Positions 34,226 to 48,235 of a stretch of 64,000 bases of DNA are shown here, one piece after another. Location: contig JAPWDM010000006.1 in the NCBI GenBank assembly GCA_035578155.1, positions 11,920,305 to 11,984,304 on the forward strand. The letters run 5' to 3'. The notes beneath the pieces are model-generated. The model was not told the origin of the DNA, did no database searches, and saw nothing but the letters and a program-made list of their open reading frames with translations. Both the position numbers and the translations under genes were made by a program. Positions within the stretch are counted from its first letter, which is position 1; every line of letters starts with the position of its first letter. This stretch comes from Brachynemurus nebulosus. Lineage: Eukaryota > Arthropoda > Insecta > Neuroptera > Myrmeleontidae.

Positions 34226-36469
34226 GAGATAGAATAATAAATTTTCTAAAAAGATTGAGGACTCGTAACTGAAGAACGAATCAAAACTTCAGAATTCGAA
34301 TTCCGTTAAGCTATCCATGAGATCATCTTCTGTCGATAGACACCTCATTTACTGAAATACGTTAAGTGACCTTGGCCGGAAGCTTTTACAAAAACCAAAA
34401 TTGGAATTATTTCAGTTTGTACATTTCACCAAAATGTGATTTCTTCAACTCGTACCTATACGTAATCAACACACAGACGTACGTAAAGGTAAGTACCTAT
34501 ATTATTTTTTTAATGACATCATTACCCTCATTCCGTGATTTGTACTATACATGAGAATATAAAATATTTAATTATTAATAATAAAATTTAAATTAACTAA
34601 ACTGTTGTAGGTTGGTTGTTTGTAATTTGAAATTGTAGCTCTGTGGCCAAGCTATTAATTGATAATTAATATGTTAGGCATATTAAAAATTTGTTAATTA
34701 CATCGTGATGTGACGGTAAACAAACTTGAAACTTGCCCAAGAGTAGTTTCTTTGTTTCCAAATATGAAAAAATTCATTAGCTAAATTTAAAGTAACAGTA
34801 AAAATTTTTATGTAAATGGCACTTGATTTTTTTAAAGTCGACACTGGCCTTTTGCAGTATTTTAAACTTTTTCGACTTTTCCTCATAGTTTTTTTTTAGC
34901 AAACCACTGCGTTGTTGGTGGTCCTTCCTGTATGTGGTTGATGGTTAATAATCCAAATTTAATGCTTATATGACTCCATTAATGGGTCTTTAAACAACTC
35001 AATTTGTTCAGATGTTGGACGCTGTGTTCACATTATAAACACACTTTTAATAAAATGCATATACAATATTAATATCAATGTACACGACGGCTCATATATT
35101 AGGAGACGATAGTGGAAAAAAATGTAGGTGTAGGTACAAGTCCAGCCAAAATTAAATTTGTTGCAAAGAATGGTTACACAGTTTCTTCTTTTTGTTCCCA
35201 TAAAATAAAATAAAAATATTTTTATAAAAACTTTAACATACGATTAATAGGAGCAAGGGTGGATTAATCCACTTTGGGGCTCTAGAAATTTTTTTCTCAC
35301 CGGTCGCAATACGGAAAATTCTATTTAAAGTTAAAGAATTGCTTTGAAACATTTCCCTAATGCTTAAGAATTTCATGATCAGCCAAGTGGTCGAAAAACG
35401 ACATTTCATATTACACGACCTAATATTATTCCCGTTAATGGCGGAAATGATTCCAGACTATAAGTATTCTATTTAAAATTAAAAAATAATTATGTTTATT
35501 AAAAATATTAGAACAATTGCGTCAAATACGAGCTCTTTCTTCCACATTTTTCTTCGGGACCCTGCGAATATATTCAGTTATATGTACATTTTTATTAAAA
35601 GACTCTTTTAAAGTACCCCGATACATATATACACATACGTGACAATTTTCAAGTTTATTTAACAGGTACATATTAACACTCAAACAAATTTGAGTTATTA
35701 GTTCCACTTTATAAAAATTAATTTAAAAATTTGATTTCCTATATACGTAAAAAAAAAACCCACCAAATTCGTTTGTTAAAAACAAATGATTGCGAGAAAA
35801 AAAGACAAATACTTGGTCTCACCGTCTTTTGTTTTTAAAATTGATATTTTTAAATAAATGAAAATCGCATTTTATCAAAAAATAATGGTATAAAATGTGT
35901 AGTACTTACATTTAATTTCTTTTTGGGGGGTGAATGGGGGTCGCTGTTGCGAATTTATCCCTTTTTTTTGACTAAACAACACCTATTTGTAAAGTATTTA
36001 AATACCATCAGTAAGCAATATATAGCATATATAATGGAGTTTATTAAAAATTTTGTAATGAAAAAAACCAAGTGGCTTATGTCCAAAAGTACTTGTACAA
36101 ATAGAATCAAGGAAGAACAATGTGCATTATATTGTATTATTTATTCCCGATATCTCTGTTTCACTCGTATGAATGTATAAATGTAGTAGCCCAGTTCATT
36201 CATATGTGGTTTCCTGTATGCTGAATATAAGCTTCTTGAGTGGTTCAGTAATAAACAAGTTTTAACATTTAAACGGGATCAACCAGAAGGGGTTTGATGA
36301 AATGGTTTTTCAACGTTAAAAGTCTGTCGTGACTCATATAGTGGAGCCAGTAGCACTTTTTATTGGGAAAATTCATCGAATTTTCGGGCAAAACTAAGCA
36401 TGGACAGTAGAATTTTTTTTTGCGTCTGGAATTATGAAAGGAAACTGCAAAAATCTTTTAGAAGCATAG
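34226..36469. other. gene-free stretch
   Basis: AT-rich sequence with a fragment of the GTCGAAAAACGACATTTCAT repeat near 35380-35470. The short open frames show no codon bias or recognisable domain. Confidence 0.6.
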
Positions 36470-36545
36470 TCGGGAACGGGATTCGAACCCCCGATCTTTC
36501 AATTGGGAAGTACTAATGCGTTAGCAGACTCATCGGGTCACTCCA
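36470..36545 (-). repeat. tRNA-derived SINE or tRNA-like relic
   Basis: On the minus strand the T-arm CGGGGGTTCGAATCCCG is intact, a perfect Pol III B box. Upstream are ATGAGTCTGCTAACGC and a weak A-box region. The acceptor stem does not pair, so this is not a functional tRNA. The adjacent sequence 36598-36670 recurs inverted at 59890-60000, as expected of a dispersed element. Confidence 0.5.
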
Positions 36546-37439
36546 TTGGTTTTCTATTCGGCAAATTTATACTATTAAATCTAAAATTTTAGAAAGGAAT
36601 TCAAGTCCCTCTTAAAGTATAGTTTGTATGACAATCATTGTAGCAACCGTTGTGATTATAATCATACCACAAATATTGTTAGCATTTATTGTTATTTTGG
36701 TTCAAAAAACGAGCCAGAATATTCCCCTTTTTTTTTAGGAAAAGATAGGTATTTCGATGGCTACAGAAAATGGTTTGGTCGTAAATAACTTTGTCAAAAC
36801 GCAATATTGTCGTAAAAAATTTGTGAGTGTCGTTTAAGACACCAATCACACAGTGAAAAAATTTGTGTTCAGCGTAAAAAAAAAACTATTATTTAAAATT
36901 TTTATGTTAAATAGGTAACCCAACCCTGTGTTAATGTAACATTTAGTGTTTGTGTTAAATGAAAATATTAACACAAATTTTGATTTAATTAAACTGATTT
37001 GAACAACAAAAAATTAACACAATCTTTGTGTAAAGGGAAAGAATGTCTATAAGACACCAGTTTTTTTTGTGTATTTTATGCATATAGTTGGAGTTATTCT
37101 TCAGGCTTTCGTGTCGGTTCTTTTAAAAATTTCGAAAAAAATATGAACCTTTTCTGGACAGATATTGCATCTCCGATGCGGTCTTGTGGAAACTCGTGAA
37201 CCGAAACTGAAAATAATGGCACATTCTAATTGTGGCATTGTATACCTATTGGAAAGTGTCCCCCCTCCTCCTCCATTCAACTTAAACATTATCAACTAAA
37301 TGGTTTTTTGATTCTTTCTGCACACAGTGATACAGAATGTCCAATTTCGATTACAAATTATTACATATCATTTCTGTTGATTTCAAACATATATTTACAT
37401 AATATCGTGCATTAATGGACTCCCTGTAATTTGTCAATA

Positions 37440-37872
37440 CAGTAGAGCGCCAGTTTTGTCAAGAAAAAGTAGTCGCCAAAAGTGGTGCTTGACAAAAGTG
37501 ATGCTTTTTGACCAGGGACGATTCACAAATATCGTAAGATTATGTTTTGAATTAAAATTATGTTTTTTTAAATATTAATAAAAGAAAAAAAGAAGTGAAG
37601 AATTAAAAATTATTTATCTCAGAAAATATTTTTTCATTTGTCGTTTTATTAATTTACTTCGAAATAATTTTGTTTACATTTTACGTATGATAAAAACCGC
37701 CACAGAACAGAATACATATAGATAAACATTCTATGTACAATAATTAAAATCTACATTCACAAGCTTTGAGGTCTGTTATTGTTTGTCACTACTATTAGCG
37801 GTATATTTATTTGTTTCTATATGCTCTCAAAAAATTTCCAAAACTGATGTTTCCATTATCGGTGCTATACTG
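37440..37872. mobile_element. pogo/Tigger-like TA-flanked MITE
   Basis: The left end CAGTAGAGCGCCAG faces the right end CGGTGCTATACTG, with TA at 37438-37439 and 37873-37874. The termini resemble the pogo/Tigger pattern CAGTRGAAC..CGAT. The 433-bp interior is non-coding. Confidence 0.5.
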
Positions 37873-37874
37873 TA

Positions 37875-40800
37875 TGTGTAATTTTTCAATATATTATATC
37901 TACCCATCCACCTACTGAACTTGTATGGAAGCTCAGTTAGGAAGCAACAAGGTGGCTTTTGTGAATGATTCGTATTAAATTGATCTCCTTTTGTTTTTCA
38001 ACAGCCTCTCGCTCTGACTAAGCGCTCCTGAAGTGGCTCAGCGCATCGCCCCATCAGTATACAATATATTATGTATGTGTATATATTACAGATGTATATT
38101 TTTAGGGTTCCGAAGAAAAAATTTCGGAATCAGTTAGTAGTAATTTTTTCTTAACTTTGTCAAGGTAATTTTCCTTTATTGAAAAGTAAGGGGATGGAAA
38201 TTTGTAGAGTTTCGTTGAGAAAAGGACTCGTAAAATGAAGCTAAGTTTCAACCTTTTACCATTTTTTATTCTTAAGCCCCGAATTTATTCTAAACTTCTA
38301 GGTGAAGTTTCTTTTGTAGGTATAGATTAAATCAACTAAAATGGTTTGACGTCATCAAACAGTTACAGCAAATGAAGCAAAATTTGGAGTACATACTTAA
38401 TTTTCTATCTCTTTTCTATTTTGTAAGTAACTTAAGGTTGTGCGTCTAATTTTGCTTCATTTGTTAATAGTGTTAGACCATTTTCAGTTGATTTGACCTA
38501 CATCTACTTTTTCTGTGAATTTTTAACCTTATACAAAATCTCTACCAATTGAGAAACCCGAACTTAATGCGTGTGCAACATGCACTTGGCAATTTAAATG
38601 TAATAATATGTCTATCTTATTTGTTTATTATCATTTTTATTAAAATACCATTTTTAATAGAATGAAATAAAAAATAAATTGATTTTATAAAAATGATATA
38701 TCTATACTTGAGCGTCAATTTGGAGACTGGATGAAATAAGGAGCTAAAAAAAAAATTAGTTATTAAAGTGGAAATTTTCCGAATATCTAGCAAGCTAAGA
38801 AGGTTATTTTTGTAACAAAAATAAATTTTAATCCGATTTCGTTTGGCCGACTGTTTGAAAACAATTTAATAAAAATTGAAAAATATCAAATTTAAAATAG
38901 AAAATACTTTGAATGTTTCTTTATTCAATAACCTGCGTCTCTAAACTTAATAAATTTTGAATGATTTTGCATTTTTAGTATTAGCTTGTATTTGCCAGAA
39001 ATTGGAGAGAATAGCCCCAGGCACATTCAAAATAGAGCAAAAATTGTAAAAATTTTTGAAAAAATTTAAAATATCTCAAAATTTATTGGGTTTACAAAGA
39101 ACAAAAAAAGAAAATTCATCAAAACATTCTATTTAAAATTTTTAAATTAGTGCAACCGAAAATGAAATTTGATCGTCTGGTCAAAATACCATGCGAGACA
39201 TCCTGTAGATATTCATAAATTATGCTTTTAAAGCATTCAATTATTTTTTGAGGTGGCCATAATGGTGTTATAGAATTTAACTGGAGATAATTAGTGTAAT
39301 TTGAGTAGTTAACCATCTTATTAACTGAATATCTAACGGGGTTCTATACACCCTAATTTGTTTCCTAATCATTTTTTCTAAAGTTCACTAATTTATTTAG
39401 TGATACGGAACAATAAATAAATTTTATATTCTCCCCATTGTTGCAATTAAGCAAAAAAAGTGTGGGTTATAAAACTATAAATATTGTTGAAACAGTGATT
39501 CAAGTTTGTCACGAAATTAATTGAATTATGTAAAATAAAATTAATTCGTAAGGTTGGTTTCTCATCTAGTACCTACAGCATAAACAATTTTAAATGCCAA
39601 TCAAATTGTATAATGACAATGGACAGTAAGAAACTGTAAGAAATTTGAACATTAATTTGCGGTAAGGTTAGTTATTGACTGTTTTTCAACATTTTATTAG
39701 TATATGACATCTACTTTATGAATTTCTAACACTGACTGACTGACAGACAACGTACAGCCTAAACCGTTGGGTTTAGAAGAACGAAATTTTGCACAGGAGC
39801 TCCTTATATAATGTAGGTGAGCACTAAGAAAGGATTTTTGAAAATCCGTCCCCAAAGTGGGTGTAATAGGGGATGAAAATTTGTATAGAAATTCGTCATT
39901 TTTGAAGTTAGTAATATATAAAAATATCTTACTATAGCTATTAAAATAAATAATATCTTATTTAATAAATCTTTAACTGGCTGATATCCTGAAATGATGC
40001 CGATGGCAAATCCCAGTTTCTTTACATATATATGTATGTATTGCAATTTTTGTAATATTATAAAAAATGAAATAACATATTTAAAAATATTTTTATGTGT
40101 AATCTGTGTAAGGTGTGTCAATGCCGTAACGGAATTGATTTTTTTTTTCATTAATAATAACTCATTATAAAAATTACCGTATATTATTGTATTTAGTATA
40201 ACACCTGCAGTGGCACATTGATGCAAAGTATATAGGTTTGCATGCACTACTTATGTAGGTACCTATACAACGCACCATTTGCAGCACCCTTCTGTGCTAC
40301 TACTGTAAGTAATAATCATTTATTCAAAATAATTTGTGATCATTTTAAATGGAAAACTAAACTTTTTTATTTTATGAGTTATTTCCTCTTCAACTGTTCA
40401 CGTGAGATCTCTCAAGAACTCTCAGACTCGTATGAATTGATATAAATATTTTAGTTGATAAAATTCTTCTTTCCATTTTAATTTTAATTCGAAACATTTC
40501 TGGTTCATTGAATCAAAACTAAAAGAAAAAAAATCGAATTAAAAAGAGTTAATTTGTTGAATATGAGTTTAGGGAAAAGATCAGTGATTACGTAAAACTG
40601 TGGTATTATATAATTTTAATATACGCTCCTGCTGTTAATAAATATTCTGGCTCACCCATGCTGATTTCGTTTGTTCAGTAATTCGTGTAAATAAATTTTT
40701 TTCTTAGAAAAACATTTTTGTCAAGACAAAAACAAATATAATTTTTAATTATTTTGTTATTTACATATCTGCAAAATTGTAATATCTATATAAATATTAA

Positions 40801-41237
40801 ATTATATAAACAAAAAATACTATTCATTGTTCAAATTTTGGAACAGACGGGGGTATAATTAATAAAATTAATGATAATTAGTTATTAATTATAACAAAAA
40901 TACATCATTATTATCAATATTTAACATCATATTTTGTTAATTTAAAATTGTCTACCGTAAAACCTTGAAATTCGATATGAATCATCAGTTTTTTTTTTTT
41001 TAAATTTCTGGTCAACTTTCCTGGTGGAATCATCTATTCCAATCGGGTGCGCTAAGAAAGATGACTGTCGGTGACGTAGATATGCGTAGGATGGAGTGGA
41101 GGGGAAAGACGGAAAACTCATATTATCACTTGAACGCATCAATCGCAAGCAAGTATGCGCACGTGTTCGGTCTGTCATTTCAGTGCGAGTTAGTCATAAT
41201 GCATCACCTTTTCCAATTCGTACAACCCAATTTTACA
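37875..41237. other. gene-free stretch
   Basis: Apart from the dispersed repeat near 39690-39910 and a GGGTTCCGAAGAAAAAATT motif near 38105 that recurs elsewhere in the window, nothing is recognised. Open frames of 60-150 codons here have low complexity. Confidence 0.55.
39690..39910 (+). repeat. dispersed arthropod-type repeat (GACTGACTGACAGAC block)
   Basis: CTGACTGACTGACAGACAAC, GAACGAAATTTTGCACAG and AATAGGGGATGAAAATTTG in this order match a type of non-coding repeat common in insect genomes. No ends could be defined. The minus-strand open frame 39804-40247 overlaps it and is not a gene. Confidence 0.4.
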
Positions 41238-41390
41238 AAAATTTCGTCTGCTAGTAGAGCATAATATCAATATTAAAAATTTACAATATTAAGGTCCACG
41301 TCTCAAAAACACGAGAGATTATTTTATTTAAAATTTGGACAAAAATATAAGTAAGATATAATCAAGTTATTTATTATGTTACGTCAAAAT

Positions 41391-41460
41391 GAATATAGCT
41401 CAGTGGCAGTGCATCGAAGTGCGAATAGTGGGGTACCGGGGTCGATTCCCGGTACAAGTG
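41391..41460 (+). repeat. tRNA-like sequence, left arm
   Basis: The A box TAGCTCAGTGG (41395-41405) and T-arm CCGGGGTCGATTCCCGG (B box near 41439-41450) are spaced as in a tRNA. The acceptor and anticodon stems do not pair well, so it is a tRNA-derived promoter unit, not a working tRNA. Confidence 0.6.
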
Positions 41461-41869
41461 ATTATTCAATTTTTCCTTTTTTTTTTTAGTAACAATTAAT
41501 TTATTAATTATATGTTAACAAAATTAAATCACGAAATAGTACTTATCGCAAAATCAATGAATTAATTTAATTTTTCTTAAAATCTTTTTTTTCGATATGA
41601 GTATATCACAGTATAAACACAAGTCAGTTGTTACCCACGTATTTTTACATTTTTCAAAATGTATAAAGTTCATATTTTAAAAGTTTTAATGTATCTAATT
41701 GACTTGTGTTTATACTGTGATATACTTATTTCGAAAAAAAAAGATTTTAAGAAAAATTATATGAATTCATTAGTTTTGCGACAAGTAATATTCCGTAATT
41801 TAATTTTGTTAACATAATTAATAAATTAATTATTATTAAAAAAAAAAATAGAAAAAATTGAATAAACAC

Positions 41870-41935
41870 TTGTACCGGGATTCGATCCCGATACCCCACT
41901 ATTCGCACTCCAATGCTCTACCACTGACCTACACC
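41870..41935 (-). repeat. tRNA-like sequence, right arm
   Basis: On the minus strand the A-box region is TAGGTCAGTGGTAG and the T-arm TCGGGATCGAATCCCGG. It is the inverted counterpart of 41391-41460. GAGC in the D arm is better preserved here than in the left arm. Confidence 0.6.
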
Positions 41936-42087
41936 CATTTTGACGAAACAAAATAAATAACTTGATTATATCTTACTTATATTTTTATCCAAATTCTAAA
42001 TAAAAATATTTCCTGTGTTTTTGGGAGGTGAATCTTGATATTGTAAATTTTTAATATTGATATTATGCTCTATAGCAGACGAAATTT

Positions 42088-44449
42088 GATTGAAATCGGT
42101 GAATCTCTCCTAGTCAGTGCCGCTATATCTATTTTCGAAATATGTACCTATATTAATTTCTATTTAATTACTATATGGCCTATACAATAATTATTTAATT
42201 GGTTGTCGATAAATTATAAGCCTTGTTAACTGACCACGCCGCAACGAAATTATAATTTCAATCAAAATTCGAGACGGGCTCCGGCCCTTACTATACAAAC
42301 CATTTTACGCCATAACCATATTATATAGGTAAATGAAAGCGAATGCACTATTGTCTAATATCAGAACGCTACACAATATTGCTTTAATTAATACATAATA
42401 TACGGTGGGTACTTGTAGAGTGCAGCACCAGCGTCAAAACTGAGCGAGAATATTATGAAATAATTATAATACGCCCCAATTTGCTATCGAATAATAAATT
42501 ATAATTGAGTGAACTCGTTTGAAGCAAACAAATACAAAAGATGGATCGGTTGGTTGTTTGGGAATTATTAAATTATGTTCGTATTAAATCAAAATAATAA
42601 TAATTAAATGAAATCTTGGGAAATAGTTTCAACAAAATTGTTTTTTGGACAAAATATTCTGTTTGGAACAATAGTGTCCCATTAGTTACTATCGTACTAA
42701 TCCGGTACATTTTTTTGCCAAATTTCCGAGTAGAAAATTCAGCTATCACAGCCGCTGTTATGGTGAAACTTGAAATTTGTTTTGAGGTCTTTAGGACCCG
42801 TTGCAAACTGCAAATTCTTGAATAAGTTTTTCAGTCCGATTTCCGAAACAAGGTTTTCTTATAAAAATTTGTAATGAATTCAAAAGATTTTCGAAATATT
42901 TTTTGTTCGAAATTATTGTGAAGAGGGGAAAAATTAGGTTTTTGAATCATTATCCTAGGCTAAACAGATTTTTGAAAAAATTAAAAAAATTAATAAAAGT
43001 AAGTCTTGTAACAGGACAGACAGGTCTCACGGTACTAATTAAATTTTGCTAGTAAAGTAGCAAAAGCACTGCCATTACTTTTGAAATATGAAAAATTTTT
43101 CTCCAAAATGGAAACTTTACGTTATAGAGCTTCGAAAAAAAAGTCATTTCCTTCGAAGTCCGCCATTTTGTTATTTTTTCGATAAAATTTCATACTTCTA
43201 GCTCCGACCAGATTGATATATCTATAGATTAAGACTAATTAAGAATTTTTGATTTCAGATGTCCCCAAGAGTCAAAATCGCCCGGGCCATCCAAGTGCTT
43301 TTTTTTTTTTAGGTGTCAACTTCAAGTGATAATAATAAAACAAAATTTAATTTATTCAAAAAATTTTTTTTTGTAATCTAAAGATGTAAATAAAAACATA
43401 TTAAAAATTCAAAATTAATCATTTATTCTTTCTCAAAAAAAAAAAAAAATGTCCCTAAAAGTAGACATGAAAAACAGCGCGAGTTACCACACTACTACCT
43501 TAATTTCATGGTCTGCGTGTCTGATGTCCTCACCAAGTGGCATAACTCCGGAAGTATTCGATCGCCTACGAATTTCATTGCAATCGGAGTAATGGTAGCC
43601 CATACCGCTCAAATTTTCTTTTAATCGTCGGTCCTGGGATATTCGCTGTGTTCTGCAAGATGCTGTTACGACAAAGGTGTTGTATGTTATTGTTACTATT
43701 ACCAATATTTTAGGTAATAGGTGGGTCAGACAGCCACCCAAAATGGTAGGCGCTAACGTTTCTGTTCATTGGTCACTACATACAGCCACTTCAAAAAAAC
43801 GAACGTGTATATATGGCTTAATTTTTTTCGTACAATTTTTTTTATAGTCTTTCCAATCTGAAATGGACTTAATATACATTTTTAAAATGGTCAAAATGTA
43901 CGTTGCTTTCGATTTGGAAACAAAACAAACACTTAAAAGTGCTTTGTATAGAAATTCAAGACGTATAACCACTTTTGTTTCAATAGTTGACAACGTATGA
44001 TTTTTTTGATGACATTTTGACCAATTTAATTTTGACGCGTTTACATTTTTTGATTATGTATATATGCGTGTATGTCACCCAATAATAAGCACTGATACCG
44101 AAATGTTCGGTTCAATTAAAATCAACCCCCCATACCACACGCCGTGTGCCATGTCCCTGTTTTTTTTTATTTTATTTTTTTTATTGGAAATTACTGTTTT
44201 TTATGTTAAAAGTATGTATGTATGGGCACCATCAATAAATACTAGAGTATAGTTTGTTTGACGACAGTTGGGACTGTGGGCTATTACAGCCACTGTCATG
44301 GTGAGATTTGAGCCCGACACAATGATTGTAATTTGTTTTGAGGTGCCTAGAAGCCGAAAATGGTATTCACTAATGTGTGATATACAGGAGAATTTTTTTT
44401 GGAATCGACAGTTTTAGAAAATCGCAAATTAACTGACTACATGACGTTT
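42088..44449. other. gene-free stretch
   Basis: Contains fragments of repeat family E (near 42735, 43640 and 44280) and homopolymer runs. No coding potential that I can support. Confidence 0.55.
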
Positions 44450-47400
44450 CAAAATTTTTCTAACAATTTTTTTTCTTTCTCCAAATTTTTTTTTTTATAT
44501 TTTTTCTACTTCGCTTTCAAGTCTACCAAGGGAATGAACGATTTTTACTCACTTTTGATAAATGAAAAAATTGTATTTTCCTGAACAATTTTAATCAAAT
44601 AAGACATCAGGGCACTTTTTAAGGTTAACTAGGGGGTTACATGATCTAGAGGGATATCCAGGGACTCCCACGCAATCGCCTACTTTATTTACTTAGAACT
44701 TCGACTCTGTCACTGGTTCCCAGCACCATCACCCCCTCCAACATTCTTAAAACGCCAACACTATAGCACATTGGAAACTAGAAATATCAAATTTTCCGAT
44801 TCTGTACTACACAAAGATTTCCATAGAATCAAAAATTCATTCAAAACATTTGGATATATCCATCTTTACCGTTGCACATCACATATTCTATCCCTAATTT
44901 TTTTTTTTGGGTTCGGCTCTGACTAAATTATGCATAAATACCTTCTTAATGATATCAAAGGTGAAAAATAATTTTATTGACTAAAATTCAATAAATTTTT
45001 GTAAATATGTTTAGGCCAAAAACGTGGTTCCCAGATGTTTTTTTTTTTTAAAAAAACAAAATTTAATTTATCTTACAAAGAGGAGATGGTCAGAGACGGA
45101 TTAAAAAAAATTTTAAGGGCCCCTCATTTGACCCATACTTAGTATCAAATTTTTTTCTGTAAAAAGACAGTTTTGGTTCAAATTTATTGGCAAATATTAA
45201 TTACCTGGTTGAAATCTGAATATATCCGCAAGAAATTTGATGAAAACGCTGATCTAAAACGAAGTCTAAAAATTTTGGATGAATTCTTGTGTTAGATATG
45301 TGCGATGCCCGAAGCATGATTTTTTCGACATTTATCGTGAAAAAAATAAGTTTTTTGTCAAAATTTTCCCAAGCTCAAAAGTTTTTGCAATACTATTAGG
45401 AAAAGGAGACCTGGACCTGAACTTGTCTTTCACGGATATGCTTTGAATGTCCCAATATTCATGAAACGAACTTTAATGCATGTTGAAGTACCAATGAATG
45501 ACTATATGCAGTCTGTCATTCAAAATACAAAATTGATTGCATTTTTTTGTAATTTTTATTTTTATTTTTATTTTTTACTATGCACCTCTCAATATCGACG
45601 TTAGTATTTATTAAATTTTATTTTGTGCAGTCAAAGTGTTGCCGAGTGTTGAAGAAGGAGTGAGAGAGGGAATGAATACATTAAATAGAGTGGGATGGAA
45701 GTGTTTAATTGCGTACACAGATAATTTTATTTTATAGTTATTAAATTCAAATTATAATGGAAAATGTGTAATATTGTTTTCTATTGAATTGTCAGCGAAT
45801 CTGAGATCGGAATTTTTATAATTAATAAACGTTTATTAAAAAAAATTGAAATAATTGCAGTAATAATCAGGTTCAAGCCCCCTGAGTCACACCAACGTCA
45901 AAACGTAAGAAAATATTCGATCAAAAGCGTCCTAAAATTTCTCAATCCACTGGTAATTTTTACCTTATTTAGTTTCCAATTATGTCAACTTCTGTAAAGA
46001 TATTAAGATGTAGCATTTTACATTTCAGTAACTTCAAAAACTTTTAAGTTAATCCTTTTTTTCATAAACGTTCCGTTAAATATGTTTAGATTTTTTCTGT
46101 CATAAAGTTAATTCTTGTGTTAAATGTGGTCGAAACCGAATTTCAATTAACTTAACATTTAAGTTAATAAATATTTATTGTAGGCATCACGAAAATATTG
46201 AGTTACGTCACTGGAACATTGTGACGTAACAAGGAATATTGCTTGTACTTCTTGCATTTGATTCGATTCCGTGACATTCGGAGAGCCCTCGGTAACAAAA
46301 TCTTCGATTGAAAGGACTATAGTTGGATGTGTTTATGTCACTGAAGACATCATCTTCACGGATCCTGTTTGGTATCATAATTCGACTTGTTATTTAATTC
46401 AGTGAAGTATAAATATATGTTTGAAACATTTATAATATAATATCCTATTATAAAAATTTTTCATATGTAACAGGCGAATTATAAGGCCTTATTTAAAAAA
46501 AAAATACATATAGGACGAATTAATACACTTAATTTCCCATGCTTATGAATTGAATTATTTTGAGAGTGAGTTACAAAATTATGTCGGCTTGTCTTTTTGA
46601 AAAATTTAATACTAACTAACTATACACTTTGGTTAGAAGTATACGGTTACAATGTATTCAAATATCGAGGCATCCCGCTGAGTGTTTTAAAGGTGACAAA
46701 TATAACCCCTAAATTTGTTACATATCACACGGTGGATGAAATCATACGTGAAAAGATTCAAAGAGAGAAGAAATATTAGATGTGTAGATAAAGATGGGTA
46801 TATCCGAATGTTTTGAATGAATCTTTGATTCTATGGAAATCTTTGTGTACTACAGAATCGGACAATTTGATATTTCTAGTTTCCAATGTGCTATAGTGTT
46901 GGTGTTTTAAGAAAATTGGAGGGGTGGTGGTGCTGGGGACTAGTGACAGGGCCGAAATTCTAAGTAAACAAAGTAGGCGATTGTGCGGGAGTCCCTGAAT
47001 ATGAATTATTAAGCACTGAAAAGAATGCCATCTCTGATTTTCAGTTATTTAAAACAAAATCAAAATAACACGTGCGTTTTTTGTTTTGAAATCCCATTAT
47101 TGAGTTACAAGAAATATAACAAAATTTTGTTTTTATTTTTGGGTAGTTAGTATAAAATTGAATTAAATCTTATAAAATGAGAACAAAATTTCGTGTTAAA
47201 TCAAATTTATCTAAGAAAAGCTCATGTAAAAACAAAATTAGGTGTATTTAAATTAAAAGCAATAGATATTATTTCAAAATAAAGTAAAAAATAACATCTT
47301 AAATTCCTGATTGTTATTTATATTTTTAGAATTATTACAATACCACCAAGTATTCTAATTTATAAAGTAAATTTAATTCTGTAATCATGTAACCCCCTAG

Positions 47401-47570
47401 TTAACCTTATAAAGTGCCCTGATGTCTTATTTGAGTAAAATTGTTCAGGAAAATACAATTTTTTTCATTGATCAAAAGTGATTAAAAATCGTTCATTGCC
47501 TTGGTAGACTTGAAAGCGAAGTAAAAAAAATATTAAAAAAAAAAAATTAGGAGAAAGATTTTCGAAATTT
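44450..47570. repeat. 3.1-kb foldback structure with two-part inverted arms
   Basis: The left arm blocks 44450-44647 (ends GGTTAACTAGGGGGTTACATGA) and 44651-44869 (CAGGGACTCCCACG... to CATCTTTACC) are adjacent. Their inverted partners are at 47384-47570 and 46791-47004, separated by 380 bp. The 1.9-kb centre has no convincing gene. Confidence 0.75.
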
Positions 47571-47914
47571 ACACTGTTTAGAGGCCCCGATGCGTATAAA
47601 TCCGGCCCTACACTTTGGTAACATTTAAGTAAAGCAAAAATTCACTAAATGCTAGTGTCAGACGTACATTGAGTCAGGACTGAGTCACGCATTTGAGTCG
47701 CTCCGCTCGTCAAACGATTTTAGAGTTGCCATAGTAGCCACAGTAATGTATCTAATGTCCACACTTTGAGATCTTTTCCATAAATATCAGTATTAATAGT
47801 TTTAGAATTAATTCAAGTTTGAACCCTTTTTGGAACTCCAGTACCCTAGTAGAGGAGTGAAATTTTCATAAAATAATCTTGAATTTGACATTTATATTAG
47901 TGAATTTTCGAATT

Positions 47915-48235
47915 GACAAATCAGCTATTACAGCCACTGTTATGACGCAACTTGAACCCGGGACTATGATAGAAATTTGTTTTGAGGTCCCTAGAAACCG
48001 AAAATAATATTCATATGTGTGTCGTATATATGTCCGTACGATAACTTTCGAATGAAATATCCTACTTTTACGAAATTTGGTGAGAATGTTGGAAGTCCCG
48101 AACCGTTAGTTTTTTTTGGTAATTTTCGTGAAAAAAAGTAGTTTTTGCCAAAATTTCCCCTTATTTAAAAATTATTGCGACAGTTTTTTACAACATTGAA
48201 AAGAGTAGAAAAAATCACATAAAAAAGGTCTTTAA
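47915..48235 (+). repeat. dispersed repeat family E, partial copy
   Basis: It shares CAGCTATTACAGCCACTGTT, GAGGTCCCTAGAAACCGAAA and TTGGAAGTCCCGAACCG with the copy at 29245. The 3' terminal GATGCTGCGACAGGGG block is absent. Shorter fragments of the family lie near 42735, 43640, 44280 and 45270. Confidence 0.65.

Larger units (their letters stand above)
41238..42087. repeat. 850-bp palindrome with tRNA-like sequence in each arm
   Basis: The left arm starts AAATTTCGTCTGCTAGTAGA and the right arm ends with its inverse, TAGCAGACGAAATTT. Inverse similarity continues inward through AAGATATAATCAAGTTATTT, the tRNA-like blocks and GACTTGTGTTTATACTG (near 41700). Each arm is about 390-400 bp, around a unique loop of about 70 bp near 41626-41696. 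The arms differ at scattered positions. Non-coding. Confidence 0.85.

Noticed and set aside
45405..45550. Open stretch reading GPELVFHGYALNVPIF, faintly like the start of a FLYWCH zinc-finger domain
   Set aside because: No start codon; the Trp-Cys and Cys/His positions that define the domain are absent, and it lies in a repeat.
46597..46779. 60-codon open frame in the centre of the foldback 44450-47570
   Set aside because: No recognisable motif; length is expected by chance in AT-rich DNA.
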